Positions 17,279 to 25,044 of a stretch of 64,000 bases of DNA are shown here, piece by piece. Numbering within the stretch: the stretch's first letter is position 1; every line of letters begins with the position of its first letter. The position numbers and the translations under genes are program-made. This DNA is from Natronococcus sp. AD-5 (lineage in GTDB: Archaea; Halobacteriota; Halobacteria; Halobacteriales; Natrialbaceae): positions 1,798,001-1,862,000 of the forward strand of contig NZ_CP132294.1 in the NCBI RefSeq assembly GCF_030734285.1. The letters run 5' to 3'. Below the pieces are notes generated by a model that was not told the origin of the DNA, searched no databases, and was given only the letters and a program-made list of their open reading frames with translations.

Positions 17279-19372
17279 TTACTCGCGGCGCGAAAGTCGA
17301 ACGACGAAGCCGCCGTTCTCGGAGACGCGAACCGGGATGGTCGCGTCGGCCGTGACGACGCGCTCTTGCGCTTCGAGCGACGAGCCACCCTCGGCGTCGC
17401 GAATGATGCGAGCGTCGTACCGTCGGTCGTCAGAGAGGAACGAAAGCGGGACCGTAACGGTCCGGCCGTCGCCGGCGATGATACTCCCGACGAACCATCG
17501 ATCGCCGTCGCGACGAGCCACCGTCGCTTCCTCAGCGGGATACCCGCCGACGAACGTCGTCTCGTCCCACGCGGCGGACACCTCCCCGAGAAATTCCTCG
17601 GCCAGTGGATAGCTGCGGTAACTCTCCACGCTGTCGGCGAAGTGCTGGAGGTTCGACTGGTAGACCACCGACAGCGCGAGTTCGTGTCCGAGCGACGTCT
17701 CTGCGGCGCGAGGAGCGCCCTCGTAACGCGAGGAGAGCGTCGCCGGGGTGTAATCCATCGGGCCGACGACGTTTCGCGTGTACGGGAGAGCGAGATTGTG
17801 ACTCGGCGGCATCTCCTCCCAGCCGTAGGATTCGGCCCCGCGCACGGCTTCCGTCGTCAGCAGGTGCGGCCACGTGCGCCGTCGCCCCTTCGGAACCGTC
17901 GAGCCGTGGAAGTTCACCAGTAGCTCGTGTTCCGCCGCGGATTCCAGTAAGTCGTCGTACCACTGCATCCGGTCCTGACGGTCGGCGTTCATGTAGTCGA
18001 TCTTGATACCGCTCACTCCCCACGACGCTAGCCGCGAGAGGAGGGTCTCTCTTTTCGTCTCCGTGTCGAGATCGTACCATACCATCCACGCGATGATGTC
18101 GACGCCGCGCCCGTTCGCGTACTCGACCAGTTCGGGCATCCACTCGCGGCGCCAGCCCCGATCGACGAGCGTGTACTCCCACCCCTGCTCCGCGGCGTAA
18201 TCGACGTACTCCTTCTGCGTCTCGAGTTCGCGCGGACTGTCGCCGTCGGACCACCACGACCAGTTGACGATGCCGGGTTCGATCCACGAGGTATCCTCGA
18301 CCTCCGGGGGATCGCTGAGCGCAGCCACGAGGTCGGACTCCACCACGGTCGGCAGGTCGCCGACGATCGCAACCCGCCACGGCGTCGCCAGCGGGAGCGT
18401 CGCGTCGACGACCTGGGGGAGCCCGTACGTGCCCGCGAACCTGAGTTCGAACAGCGTCGAGTTCTCGTCGTAGTCGAACTCCTCGTTGCCGGGGACGATC
18501 TCGTCGCGATCGTCCTCCTTCCCGGGGCGCGGTTCGAAATCGCCCTCGGTCGGCGCGTCGACCGCGACGTGGGACGCGCAGTAGTTCCCGTCCACGTTCG
18601 CCTCGGTGACGAGCGCGTACGCGTCGTCCGCCACCTCGAACAGGCAGGGAAAGCCGAAGTTGCCCGCGGCGGATTCCGCGTCCGTCTCTTCCCAGAGCGA
18701 TTCGTAGTGATCGTCGTACTCGTGGAGCCACGCCGTCGATCCGTCCGGGATCTGGAACGCGCTGACCTCCTTGTCAACGAGCACGTGTCCCTCGCCCGGT
18801 AGACGATAGCGGTAGGCGACCCCTTCGTCGGACGCGACCAGTTCGAGTTTTAGAACGCCGTTCGGCGAACCGAACGTGAGCGTGCTGACGCGCGCGCGTA
18901 GCGTTTGCGTCCCCGACTCGTCGCCGCCGACCGTCTCGTAGTCCCGGGTTACGGTCTCGCTGCGCTGGCCTTCCAGCGAGAGGCTGCTGACGAACTGCCC
19001 CGCGTAGGTGGTGATACCCAGCGGTGAGGGCTCGAGCACCGTCGTACCCCCGTAACACACCGTGAGCGTCGCGACTCGACCCGGCGGCAGATCGTCGTCG
19101 AGTTCGCCCGACGGACCCAGCGCGACGGTCGCCTCGAGTTCCCCATTCGGACTCGATACGGTTACCGACTCGCCGTCTCCGCTCGTGGCCCTCGCCGATT
19201 CGGCGATTTCGTCCGTACTGGCCAGGCCTGCGACCGGTCCGACCGCAGCCGCACCCCGAAGCACCGACCGACGAGTGACCGGAAGTCGATCCGTTTCTCC
19301 CGCCTCTTCGGCGCGATCCGCCGTCCCTTCGCCCGCAGGTGAATTGGTACCGGACATCGTACTGCGAGTCAC
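17279..19372 (-). CDS. exported glycoside hydrolase family 97 protein
   Basis: A 697-residue protein. A Tat signal is visible (VTRRSVLRGAAAVGPVAGL, arginines 34-35), so it is exported folded. The N-terminal beta-sandwich (SSPNGELEATVAL, VLEPSPLGI) is followed by the GH97 barrel (WSWWSDGDSPRELETQKEYV, WMVWYDLDTETKR, GVSGIKIDYMNADRQDRM, NFHGSTVPKGRRRTWPHLLT, EAVRGAE). The family removes alpha-linked glucose or galactose. Asp459 in KIDYM lies where the retaining GH97 enzymes keep their nucleophile, which favours an alpha-galactosidase-like retaining type; this is inference. There are no sugar-uptake genes next to it. Confidence 0.88.
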   Translation of the reverse strand: MTRSTMSGTNSPAGEGTADRAEEAGETDRLPVTRRSVLRGAAAVGPVAGLASTDEIAESARATSGDGESVTVSSPNGELEATVALGPSGELDDDLPPGRVATLTVCYGGTTVLEPSPLGITTYAGQFVSSLSLEGQRSETVTRDYETVGGDESGTQTLRARVSTLTFGSPNGVLKLELVASDEGVAYRYRLPGEGHVLVDKEVSAFQIPDGSTAWLHEYDDHYESLWEETDAESAAGNFGFPCLFEVADDAYALVTEANVDGNYCASHVAVDAPTEGDFEPRPGKEDDRDEIVPGNEEFDYDENSTLFELRFAGTYGLPQVVDATLPLATPWRVAIVGDLPTVVESDLVAALSDPPEVEDTSWIEPGIVNWSWWSDGDSPRELETQKEYVDYAAEQGWEYTLVDRGWRREWMPELVEYANGRGVDIIAWMVWYDLDTETKRETLLSRLASWGVSGIKIDYMNADRQDRMQWYDDLLESAAEHELLVNFHGSTVPKGRRRTWPHLLTTEAVRGAESYGWEEMPPSHNLALPYTRNVVGPMDYTPATLSSRYEGAPRAAETSLGHELALSVVYQSNLQHFADSVESYRSYPLAEEFLGEVSAAWDETTFVGGYPAEEATVARRDGDRWFVGSIIAGDGRTVTVPLSFLSDDRRYDARIIRDAEGGSSLEAQERVVTADATIPVRVSENGGFVVRLSRRE

Positions 19373-19632
19373 TATTAATCACTTTAAGATTACTGGTAAA
19401 TACAACCTGATTGAAACTTATCCTGTACGGGCGTTATAATGCAAATTAGTTGTAAACGCGTAAATACGAACTGTGTCAGAAGAAGTCGGCCCGTACGTAT
19501 CGAGAAAACGCGCCGACGGAGAGTGACGGGTACGAACCGAAGTAATTCGATGAATTCGCGCCGACCGCTACTCGACGCGGGCCGGACTCGCGGACTTCTC
19601 GGCTGCACACGCGTCGCGCAGCGACCGTCTCA

Positions 19633-20583
19633 TTACTCGAGCGTCGGCACCGACACGGACTCGAGAACGCTCTCGATAACCTGGGTCTTGTCGACCTGGT
19701 TGACCGTCGCGTCCGGGGTCAGAACGAGTCGGTGGGCGAGCACCGATTTTGCGACCCGCTTGATGTCGTCCGGGGTCACGTACTCCCGGCCGACGAGCGT
19801 CGCGTAGGCTCGAGCCGCCTCGAACAGCCGCTGGGTGCCGCGCGGCGAGACGCCGACCTCGACGCGGCCGTCCGTGCGGGTCTCGCGGGTCAGCGCGGCG
19901 ACGTACTCGAGGAGGTCCTCGTCGACCCGTACGGTTTCGGGCACCCGTCGAAGCTGATCGATCTGCGTCGGCTCGAGGACGGTCGAGACCGTCGGACTCC
20001 CCGCCTCGCGGCCGGCGCGTCGGCGCAGGAGTTCGACCTCGCCGGCCCCGTCGGGGTAGCCCATCGACGTCTTGACGAGGAACCGGTCGACCTGCGCTTC
20101 GGGCAGCGGGAACGTCCCCTCCTGCTCGACGGGATTCTGCGTCGCGATGACGAAGAACGGGTCCGGCAGCCGGCGCGTCTCCCCGTCGACCGTGACCTGA
20201 CCCTCTTCCATGGCCTCGAGCAGGGCGGCCTGGGTCTTCGGCGGCGCGCGGTTGATCTCGTCGGCGAGCACGATGTTGGCGAAGATCGGCCCCTCGGTGA
20301 ACTCGAAGGCGCGCTCGCGCTCGTTGAAGACGTGCGTGCCGGTCACGTCCGCGGGCAGCAGGTCGGGCGTAAACTGGATGCGCGAAAAGGAGAGGCCGAG
20401 CGCGGTGGCGACGCTGCGGGCGGTCAGCGTCTTGCCGGTTCCCGGGACGTCCTCGAGCAGGACGTGGCCGCGACCGACGACCCCGACGAGGATCTCCTCG
20501 AGAAACGATCGCTCGCAGATGACCGCGCCGCCGATCTCCTCGAGGACGGTCGTACACTCGTTGCTGGCCTGGGTGACGTCCAT
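19633..20583 (-). CDS. MoxR-family AAA+ ATPase
   Basis: A 316-residue AAA+ ATPase with Walker A EDVPGTGKTLTAR, Walker B VLADEINRAPPKTQAALLEA, sensor 1 IATQNPVEQEGTFPLPEAQV, and a lid domain with ISPRG-like sensor 2 (VGVSPRGTQRL). MoxR proteins act as chaperones that activate partner enzymes, usually through a vWA/DUF58 protein encoded next to them. Here no DUF58 or vWA gene follows: the next gene on the strand is the GH97 enzyme 260 bp away. It is therefore an orphan in this window. ATG 20583 gives the conserved MDVTQASNEC start. Confidence 0.93.
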   Translation of the reverse strand: MDVTQASNECTTVLEEIGGAVICERSFLEEILVGVVGRGHVLLEDVPGTGKTLTARSVATALGLSFSRIQFTPDLLPADVTGTHVFNERERAFEFTEGPIFANIVLADEINRAPPKTQAALLEAMEEGQVTVDGETRRLPDPFFVIATQNPVEQEGTFPLPEAQVDRFLVKTSMGYPDGAGEVELLRRRAGREAGSPTVSTVLEPTQIDQLRRVPETVRVDEDLLEYVAALTRETRTDGRVEVGVSPRGTQRLFEAARAYATLVGREYVTPDDIKRVAKSVLAHRLVLTPDATVNQVDKTQVIESVLESVSVPTLE

Positions 20584-20707
20584 AGGGTCGTCGTCGGAGG
20601 CTCGCGTAAAACGTGTTTCGTTCGGCTGTCAGGTTCGTGCGTGATCGAGTCGCAGACGGCGCCGGAATCGAAACCGGTAAAAACGTCACCGCGGTAGGGT
20701 GAGGTGA

Positions 20708-20792
20708 GCCGAGATAGCCTAGCCCGGCCAAGGCGGCAGATTCGAAATCTGCTGTCCTCACGGACTCGGGAGTTCAAATCTCCCTCTCGGCG
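20708..20792 (+). tRNA. tRNA-Ser (CGA)
   Basis: 85 nt, class II with a long variable arm. Acceptor GCCGAGA / TCTCGGC plus discriminator G. The anticodon stem GCAGA / TCTGC holds the loop TTCGAAA, so the anticodon is CGA. The variable arm (TGTCCTCACGGACTCG) and TpsiC arm (GGGAGTTCAAATCTCCC) fold normally. No CCA encoded, no intron. Confidence 0.96.
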
Positions 20793-20797
20793 CTTTT
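20773..20797 (+). repeat. tRNA-Ser 3' end and flank, copy 1 of imperfect repeat
   Basis: 25 bp starting in the TpsiC loop and running five bases past the tRNA (ends CGGCGCTTTT). It matches 20927-20951 at 22 of 25 positions. Confidence 0.7.
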
Positions 20798-20870
20798 CCG
20801 CGAACTACACCGTCGAGCACCGCGTGGCGTGTGCTCGGTATCCGTGAGCGGAACCCGACGAACAGGGAAT

Positions 20871-20931
20871 GTGAACGAGAGAAGACGGAGCATCCGAGTG
20901 AAGCGAGGATGATCGTCTTCGCGTGGTTCAC
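20871..20931 (+). ncRNA. stem-loop downstream of tRNA-Ser
   Basis: Three nested perfect stems fold this 61-nt piece: GTGAAC (20871-20876) with GTTCAC (20926-20931), GAAGACG (20881-20887) with CGTCTTC (20914-20920), and CATCC (20891-20895) with GGATG (20907-20911). Small asymmetric internal loops separate them. The fold is the same-strand continuation of the tRNA transcript, so it may be a processed trailer, a terminator-like element or a small RNA. Whether it is stable in the cell is not known. Confidence 0.45.
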
Positions 20932-20951
20932 ATCACCCTCCCGGCGCTTTT
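20927..20951 (+). repeat. degenerate copy of tRNA-Ser 3' end, copy 2
   Basis: 22 of 25 bases match 20773-20797, including CCCGGCGCTTTT at the end. The rest of the tRNA is absent. The 129 bp between the two copies contain the stem-loop. This resembles an attachment-site remnant. Confidence 0.65.
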
Positions 20952-21301
20952 GCAGTAACAAACCGGTGAGCGACGCGTAGCGGCACGAACTACTCGTCGC
21001 TACAAAACGACTATCCGTCCTCTCGACGCCGCTCTACGACACGGGACGGCAGGCGGACGTAGGGGCTACGCGCTACGGAACAGCGACCGGTAGGGCCGTG
21101 AAGAGTTCGTCCGCCCGCTCGAGACACCCGCCGCTCGCGTCCGATCCGATCAACGCCCCGTCAGTAATCGCGTTCCCCGGCCGGGAGACCCATCATTTGC
21201 AGGGCTGCTTTTTATCGACGCTGGGGTCGGATAACGTGTTACTCCGTGACAATGTCAGTTAGAGAAAATGATGGATCAAGCGGCGGGGGTGAACACCTTC
21301 G
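20952..21301. other. upstream region of the Fe-S protein gene
   Basis: 350 bp without a gene. A TATA-like CTTTTTATCG near 21208-21217 about 85 bp before the start at 21302 is the best promoter candidate and implies an untranslated leader of roughly 60 nt. Confidence 0.4.
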
Positions 21302-22711
21302 ATGAGTTCCGACGAAGACGAGCGACTGAACGACGACCCGTTCCACCCCCTCGGGGAAGCCGCCGAAGAGAATTACAAGGCCATGCTCGAGGAGACCGAG
21401 TACGACGCGGACCTCGGGATGGAGATGGCCAGAGACGCGCTGCGACTCACGAAGGGGGATATCTCGGAGGAGGAGTTCTACGACCGATACCACGAGGACG
21501 TCCTCGAGGAGTTCGGCGAGGACAGCCGTCCGATGGCCGAGCGAATCGAACAGGCCCGCGAAGAAGGGCGGCTCGAGCGGGCGCTGTCTCGCTTCGGCGA
21601 CGACGAGGACTCGCGTCGCGACGTGATGAAGAAGATGGGTGTCGGCGCCGCAGCCGTCGGCCTCGGCGCCTGGGGGACGGCCGAAAGCGGCGGCGAACCG
21701 GAACCCGACGTCGCCGCGGCCCAGGAGGACGGGGGTCACGGCGGGGGCCACGGCGAGGGCGGCGGAACCCAGTGGGGAATGGCGCTCGACCTCGAGGTTT
21801 GCGACGGGTGTCTCGCCTGCGTGGTCGCCTGCAACCAGGAGCACAACTGGAACGAGGGCGCGAACTGGATGTACATTCTCGCCTACGAGGACGGAACCGT
21901 CGAGTCGCCCTCGCCGGACAACTTCGATGATACGCGAGATTTCAACATGCTGATTCGGCCGTGTCAGCACTGCACGGACGCCCCCTGCGAGAAGGTGTGT
22001 CCGACGACGGCCCGCCACACGCGAGACGAGGGCGGGATCGTGCTCACCGACTACGACGTCTGCATCGGCTGTCGGTACTGCCAGGTCGCCTGTCCGTACG
22101 GCGTTAACTACTTCCAGTGGGAAGAGCCCTACGTTGACGCCCCGTCGGACGAACTCAGCGAGGACATGATGTACGACGAGCGCGGGCGCTGGGTCAGCGG
22201 TCGCGGTCCGCGCGGTGTTATGCAGAAGTGCGTCTTCGATCCGGCCCGCCAGGACGGCAACATGGGCGAGGATATGGTCGGAAGAACGGCCTGCGAAGAC
22301 GCCTGCCCGCCGGGCGCGATCCAGTTCGGCGACATGAACGACCCCGAAAGCGATCCGCAGCAGTACCTCGAGAACGTCCCGCTTGCCCGCGCCCGGGAGG
22401 TGGACCCGGACGACCAGGAGCTTCAGGACGCGATCACCACCCTCGAAGAGGGCGAGGACGCGGGCGGGATGAGCGAGGAGGAAGCGGAGCGGCTTCTCCG
22501 CGGCGAGTACGGGAGCGCCGACTCGACCTTCAAACTCCTCGAGGAGTACAACACCAACCCGAACGTGGTCTATATCGGAAACGAGCCGGGACCGAACGCC
22601 AAGCAGGTTCCGGGACCGGTCGCCTACGAAGACGTCGGAATGGTTGACAACGAGAAAAACGTCCTCGAGGATGAGACGGTCAACTACGGACTCGGCGGAC
22701 TGTCTCTGTAG
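21302..22711 (+). CDS. Fe-S electron-transfer subunit (HmcB/PsrB/DMSO-reductase beta-like)
   Basis: A 469-residue protein. An acidic N-terminal helical domain (about 1-105) with an internal SRRDVMKKMGVGAAAVGLG segment precedes four ferredoxin-like cysteine sets: CDGCLACVVAC, CQHCTDAPCEKVC, CIGCRYCQVAC, and a last one split between CVFD and CEDACPPGA. This is the 4x[4Fe-4S] layout of molybdopterin-oxidoreductase beta subunits and HmcB. The internal twin arginine may direct export as a late Tat signal. Its usual partner, an NrfD/PsrC membrane subunit, is not downstream: the next gene converges on it after a terminator hairpin. It is therefore an orphan subunit here. Electron donor and acceptor unknown. 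Confidence 0.85.
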   Translation: MSSDEDERLNDDPFHPLGEAAEENYKAMLEETEYDADLGMEMARDALRLTKGDISEEEFYDRYHEDVLEEFGEDSRPMAERIEQAREEGRLERALSRFGDDEDSRRDVMKKMGVGAAAVGLGAWGTAESGGEPEPDVAAAQEDGGHGGGHGEGGGTQWGMALDLEVCDGCLACVVACNQEHNWNEGANWMYILAYEDGTVESPSPDNFDDTRDFNMLIRPCQHCTDAPCEKVCPTTARHTRDEGGIVLTDYDVCIGCRYCQVACPYGVNYFQWEEPYVDAPSDELSEDMMYDERGRWVSGRGPRGVMQKCVFDPARQDGNMGEDMVGRTACEDACPPGAIQFGDMNDPESDPQQYLENVPLARAREVDPDDQELQDAITTLEEGEDAGGMSEEEAERLLRGEYGSADSTFKLLEEYNTNPNVVYIGNEPGPNAKQVPGPVAYEDVGMVDNEKNVLEDETVNYGLGGLSL

Positions 22712-22729
22712 GACGGAGTTCTCGTCGGG

Positions 22730-22756
22730 CGCTCCGTCATCACCGAAGACGGAGCG
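22730..22756. terminator. bidirectional hairpin between convergent genes
   Basis: CGCTCCGTC, nine bases, GACGGAGCG form a perfect 9-bp GC-rich stem in the 61-bp gap between the Fe-S gene and the beta-helix gene, suiting both transcripts. Confidence 0.55.
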
Positions 22757-22772
22757 GATGGAGCGCCGGGAG

Positions 22773-24425
22773 TTAGACGTTGAAGCCGAAGTTAAAGTCG
22801 CCCTGCCAGTTCGACCGTTGGCCCCTGAAGTTCGTCTGACCGGCGTGTCGGTTTCCGACCCACAACACGTTCGAAAGCGTCGTGCCGGAATCGCTCGTCA
22901 CGGACCCCTCGAAGAACGAATTCGTGACGTTGTGCTCTTCGCCGCTCCCGCCGAACCGGAGACTCGCTCCGTCGGGATCGACGTCGCAGTTGTCGAGCGA
23001 GAGTCTGTCGACGTTCCCTCCGGTCACGTAAATTCCGTGCCGACTCGTATCCGACTGTGACTCGAGGTCGAAGTCGCAGTCGCGGAAGGTGACGTTCGAC
23101 GAACGGACGTAGACAGCGTAGTCCGACCAGCCGGTCGGGCTCGAGCGGTCGACGAGCGTCAGTCCTTCGAAAACCGTCTGCGTCTGGTCGTTATCGTCGA
23201 TGCGCATCGCCCGACCGCTACCCCCGTTGTCGACGATGTTAACGTCCGACAGCCGCGCCCTTCCGTCCTGCGTCAGTCGAACGATTTCCGTGTCTTTTTC
23301 GATCTCGTTTCGGATCAGTACGTTGTCGACGACCTGTCTGTCGCCGCTCTCGAGCCAGAGCGCGGTCCAGGGTCGGCCCGGATGCTCGGTCATCGTCACC
23401 GTGCAGTCCTGGAGGTGATCGTTGTCGCCGATGCGGATGCTCGCCCGCCCGCAGTTCCGAACGTGACTGCCCCTGATGACGTTTCGGCCGCCGCTCGTCG
23501 ACACGTAGAAGCCCGAACCGTAGCCCGTGATCTGACAGCCGTCCCAGATGTTCGTGCCCTGGTTGGGCGGTTCCGAACTGAACCCGATCGCGTAGCCGCG
23601 TTCGGCCACGTCGGGATCGTAAATCACGTGACCGTCCGGGAACAGGCACTGCCTGATAAGGTTCGACGTCTCGGGTTGGACCCCGTTCACCAGGAGCGTG
23701 TGCAGGTCGCCGCCGTAATCGGGATGGAGGCGATCGCGCTTACCTCGCATGACGATGTTCTCTATGCGTCCGTACCCGTACGTGTACCACCGACCGATCC
23801 CGGCATCGTAATCACCGCTGATGTCGATATTCAGATCGCGCATCACCGTTTGCCGGGCCCGCCCGGCCGACGTGTTGATTCGTCCGACGGTCATCAGCCG
23901 GTCGACGTTCCGGTCGTTGACTCTGAGCGTGGCGGACGGCTCTCCGACCAGGCCGAAGAACTGGTGGTCGGGCAGGTCGAGATTGTTCGACCGGACGAAC
24001 CACGTCTCGGCCGGGACGACGTACAGATGGTTCCGGTTTGCGGGCGAAAACGAGTTGTAGTGTCGCTGTATCGCGGCCCACAGGTCGTCCTGTCGCGGGC
24101 GGACGCCGAGATCCACGCGGACGTTGACGACGTTTCGATTCGATGCGCTTTGGATCTGGACGCTGTTACTGTCGTCCTGAACGGCGGGCGAAAGCGATCC
24201 CTCGAAGTCGAGTCGAGTGATACCGTCGCCGACGTCGATCCCCGAGTCGCTTACCGTGATTCCGTTCGCCGTACCGTCGCCGTCGGGAGCCGCCGCGGCA
24301 ACGTCGCTACCGCCGGACGCCGCGTGCGTGCCCGCACCTAGTCCGACGGCGCCGAGCAACTGCATGTACGATCGTCGCGATACGTCACTCTCGTTCGATC
24401 CGATGGGGGATCCGTTCTCTGTCAT
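22773..24425 (-). CDS. exported right-handed parallel beta-helix protein
   Basis: A 550-residue protein. A Tat signal (SRRSYMQLLGAVGLGAGTHA) leads into a long run of short repeats rich in Asn, Asp, Gly and Val, such as RNVIRGSHVRNCGRASIRI, DNHLQDCTVT-like turns and SSNVTFRDCDFDLESQ. These are typical of the pectate-lyase/right-handed beta-helix fold. Such secreted proteins bind or cut polysaccharides. No catalytic residues can be assigned with confidence. The frame is open upstream to 24512, but ATG 24425 (MTENGSPIGSNESDVSRRSY) gives a proper Tat leader. Stands alone. Confidence 0.78.
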   Translation of the reverse strand: MTENGSPIGSNESDVSRRSYMQLLGAVGLGAGTHAASGGSDVAAAAPDGDGTANGITVSDSGIDVGDGITRLDFEGSLSPAVQDDSNSVQIQSASNRNVVNVRVDLGVRPRQDDLWAAIQRHYNSFSPANRNHLYVVPAETWFVRSNNLDLPDHQFFGLVGEPSATLRVNDRNVDRLMTVGRINTSAGRARQTVMRDLNIDISGDYDAGIGRWYTYGYGRIENIVMRGKRDRLHPDYGGDLHTLLVNGVQPETSNLIRQCLFPDGHVIYDPDVAERGYAIGFSSEPPNQGTNIWDGCQITGYGSGFYVSTSGGRNVIRGSHVRNCGRASIRIGDNDHLQDCTVTMTEHPGRPWTALWLESGDRQVVDNVLIRNEIEKDTEIVRLTQDGRARLSDVNIVDNGGSGRAMRIDDNDQTQTVFEGLTLVDRSSPTGWSDYAVYVRSSNVTFRDCDFDLESQSDTSRHGIYVTGGNVDRLSLDNCDVDPDGASLRFGGSGEEHNVTNSFFEGSVTSDSGTTLSNVLWVGNRHAGQTNFRGQRSNWQGDFNFGFNV

Positions 24426-24779
24426 CGCAAAATTACAGTCATGATTTCGCCAAATTGTAGCCCGCATATTACTCGACGTACACCGTCGGTTACCGGAGTT
24501 TCGAAAAAGCAACTAATATACCAATAATGGTAGGATAAAAATAACTAATTTAAATGTTTTTATTATAGTCAAGCGACGAAAATACGCAGTAGCTATTTTA
24601 ATACCTTCTAAATCTGCAGAAATATAGCGGTATACGAGCTGCAAACCTGTTTCAGTGATAGAACGATCTCCAACGTCCTGACGAAACTGCCAGATCACGG
24701 ACGAGACCGAAGCGACGAGTCACTCCGCGTCGATCTCGAGCGCTCTCGGCAGTTCGTTTCGGCGGTAACACCCGGATTC
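24426..24779. other. AT-rich intergenic region
   Basis: About 350 bp without a gene. Positions 24500-24630 are strikingly AT-rich against the GC-rich surroundings (for example AAAAATAACTAATTTAAATG). It probably holds the promoter of the beta-helix gene. Low GC also suggests acquired DNA. Confidence 0.5.
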
Positions 24780-25004
24780 ATGCGTCCCGAGCACGATTCG
24801 GTTCGTATGGACCTTCGTCAGCGACTGGTCGTCGGACTGCTCTGGACCGGCGTCGCGGGGGTGATGGCGCTCACGCTCTATCCGCTCCCGTCCCTGTCGG
24901 CGAGCGTGCTCGTGCGGCTGTTCGTCGCGGCCCTCGCGCTCTTCCTCGCGCTGGTCTACCTGGTCGATCCGCGCGGCGTACTCAGCCGGCAGCCGTTCCA
25001 CTGA
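24780..25004 (+). CDS. small two-TM membrane protein
   Basis: 74 residues with two hydrophobic helices (LVVGLLWTGVAGVMALTLY and LVRLFVAALALFLALVYLV) and a short charged tail (DPRGVLSRQPFH). It converges on the LeuA gene 40 bp away. The internal ATG at 24807 (MDLRQRLVVGLLW) would give a tidier membrane protein and may be the true start. I do not recognise the family; codon use looks genuine. Confidence 0.6.
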   Translation: MRPEHDSVRMDLRQRLVVGLLWTGVAGVMALTLYPLPSLSASVLVRLFVAALALFLALVYLVDPRGVLSRQPFH

Positions 25005-25044
25005 TCGGGTCCGAAACGCGGATCGAACGCGAGCGCCGCCGGAC

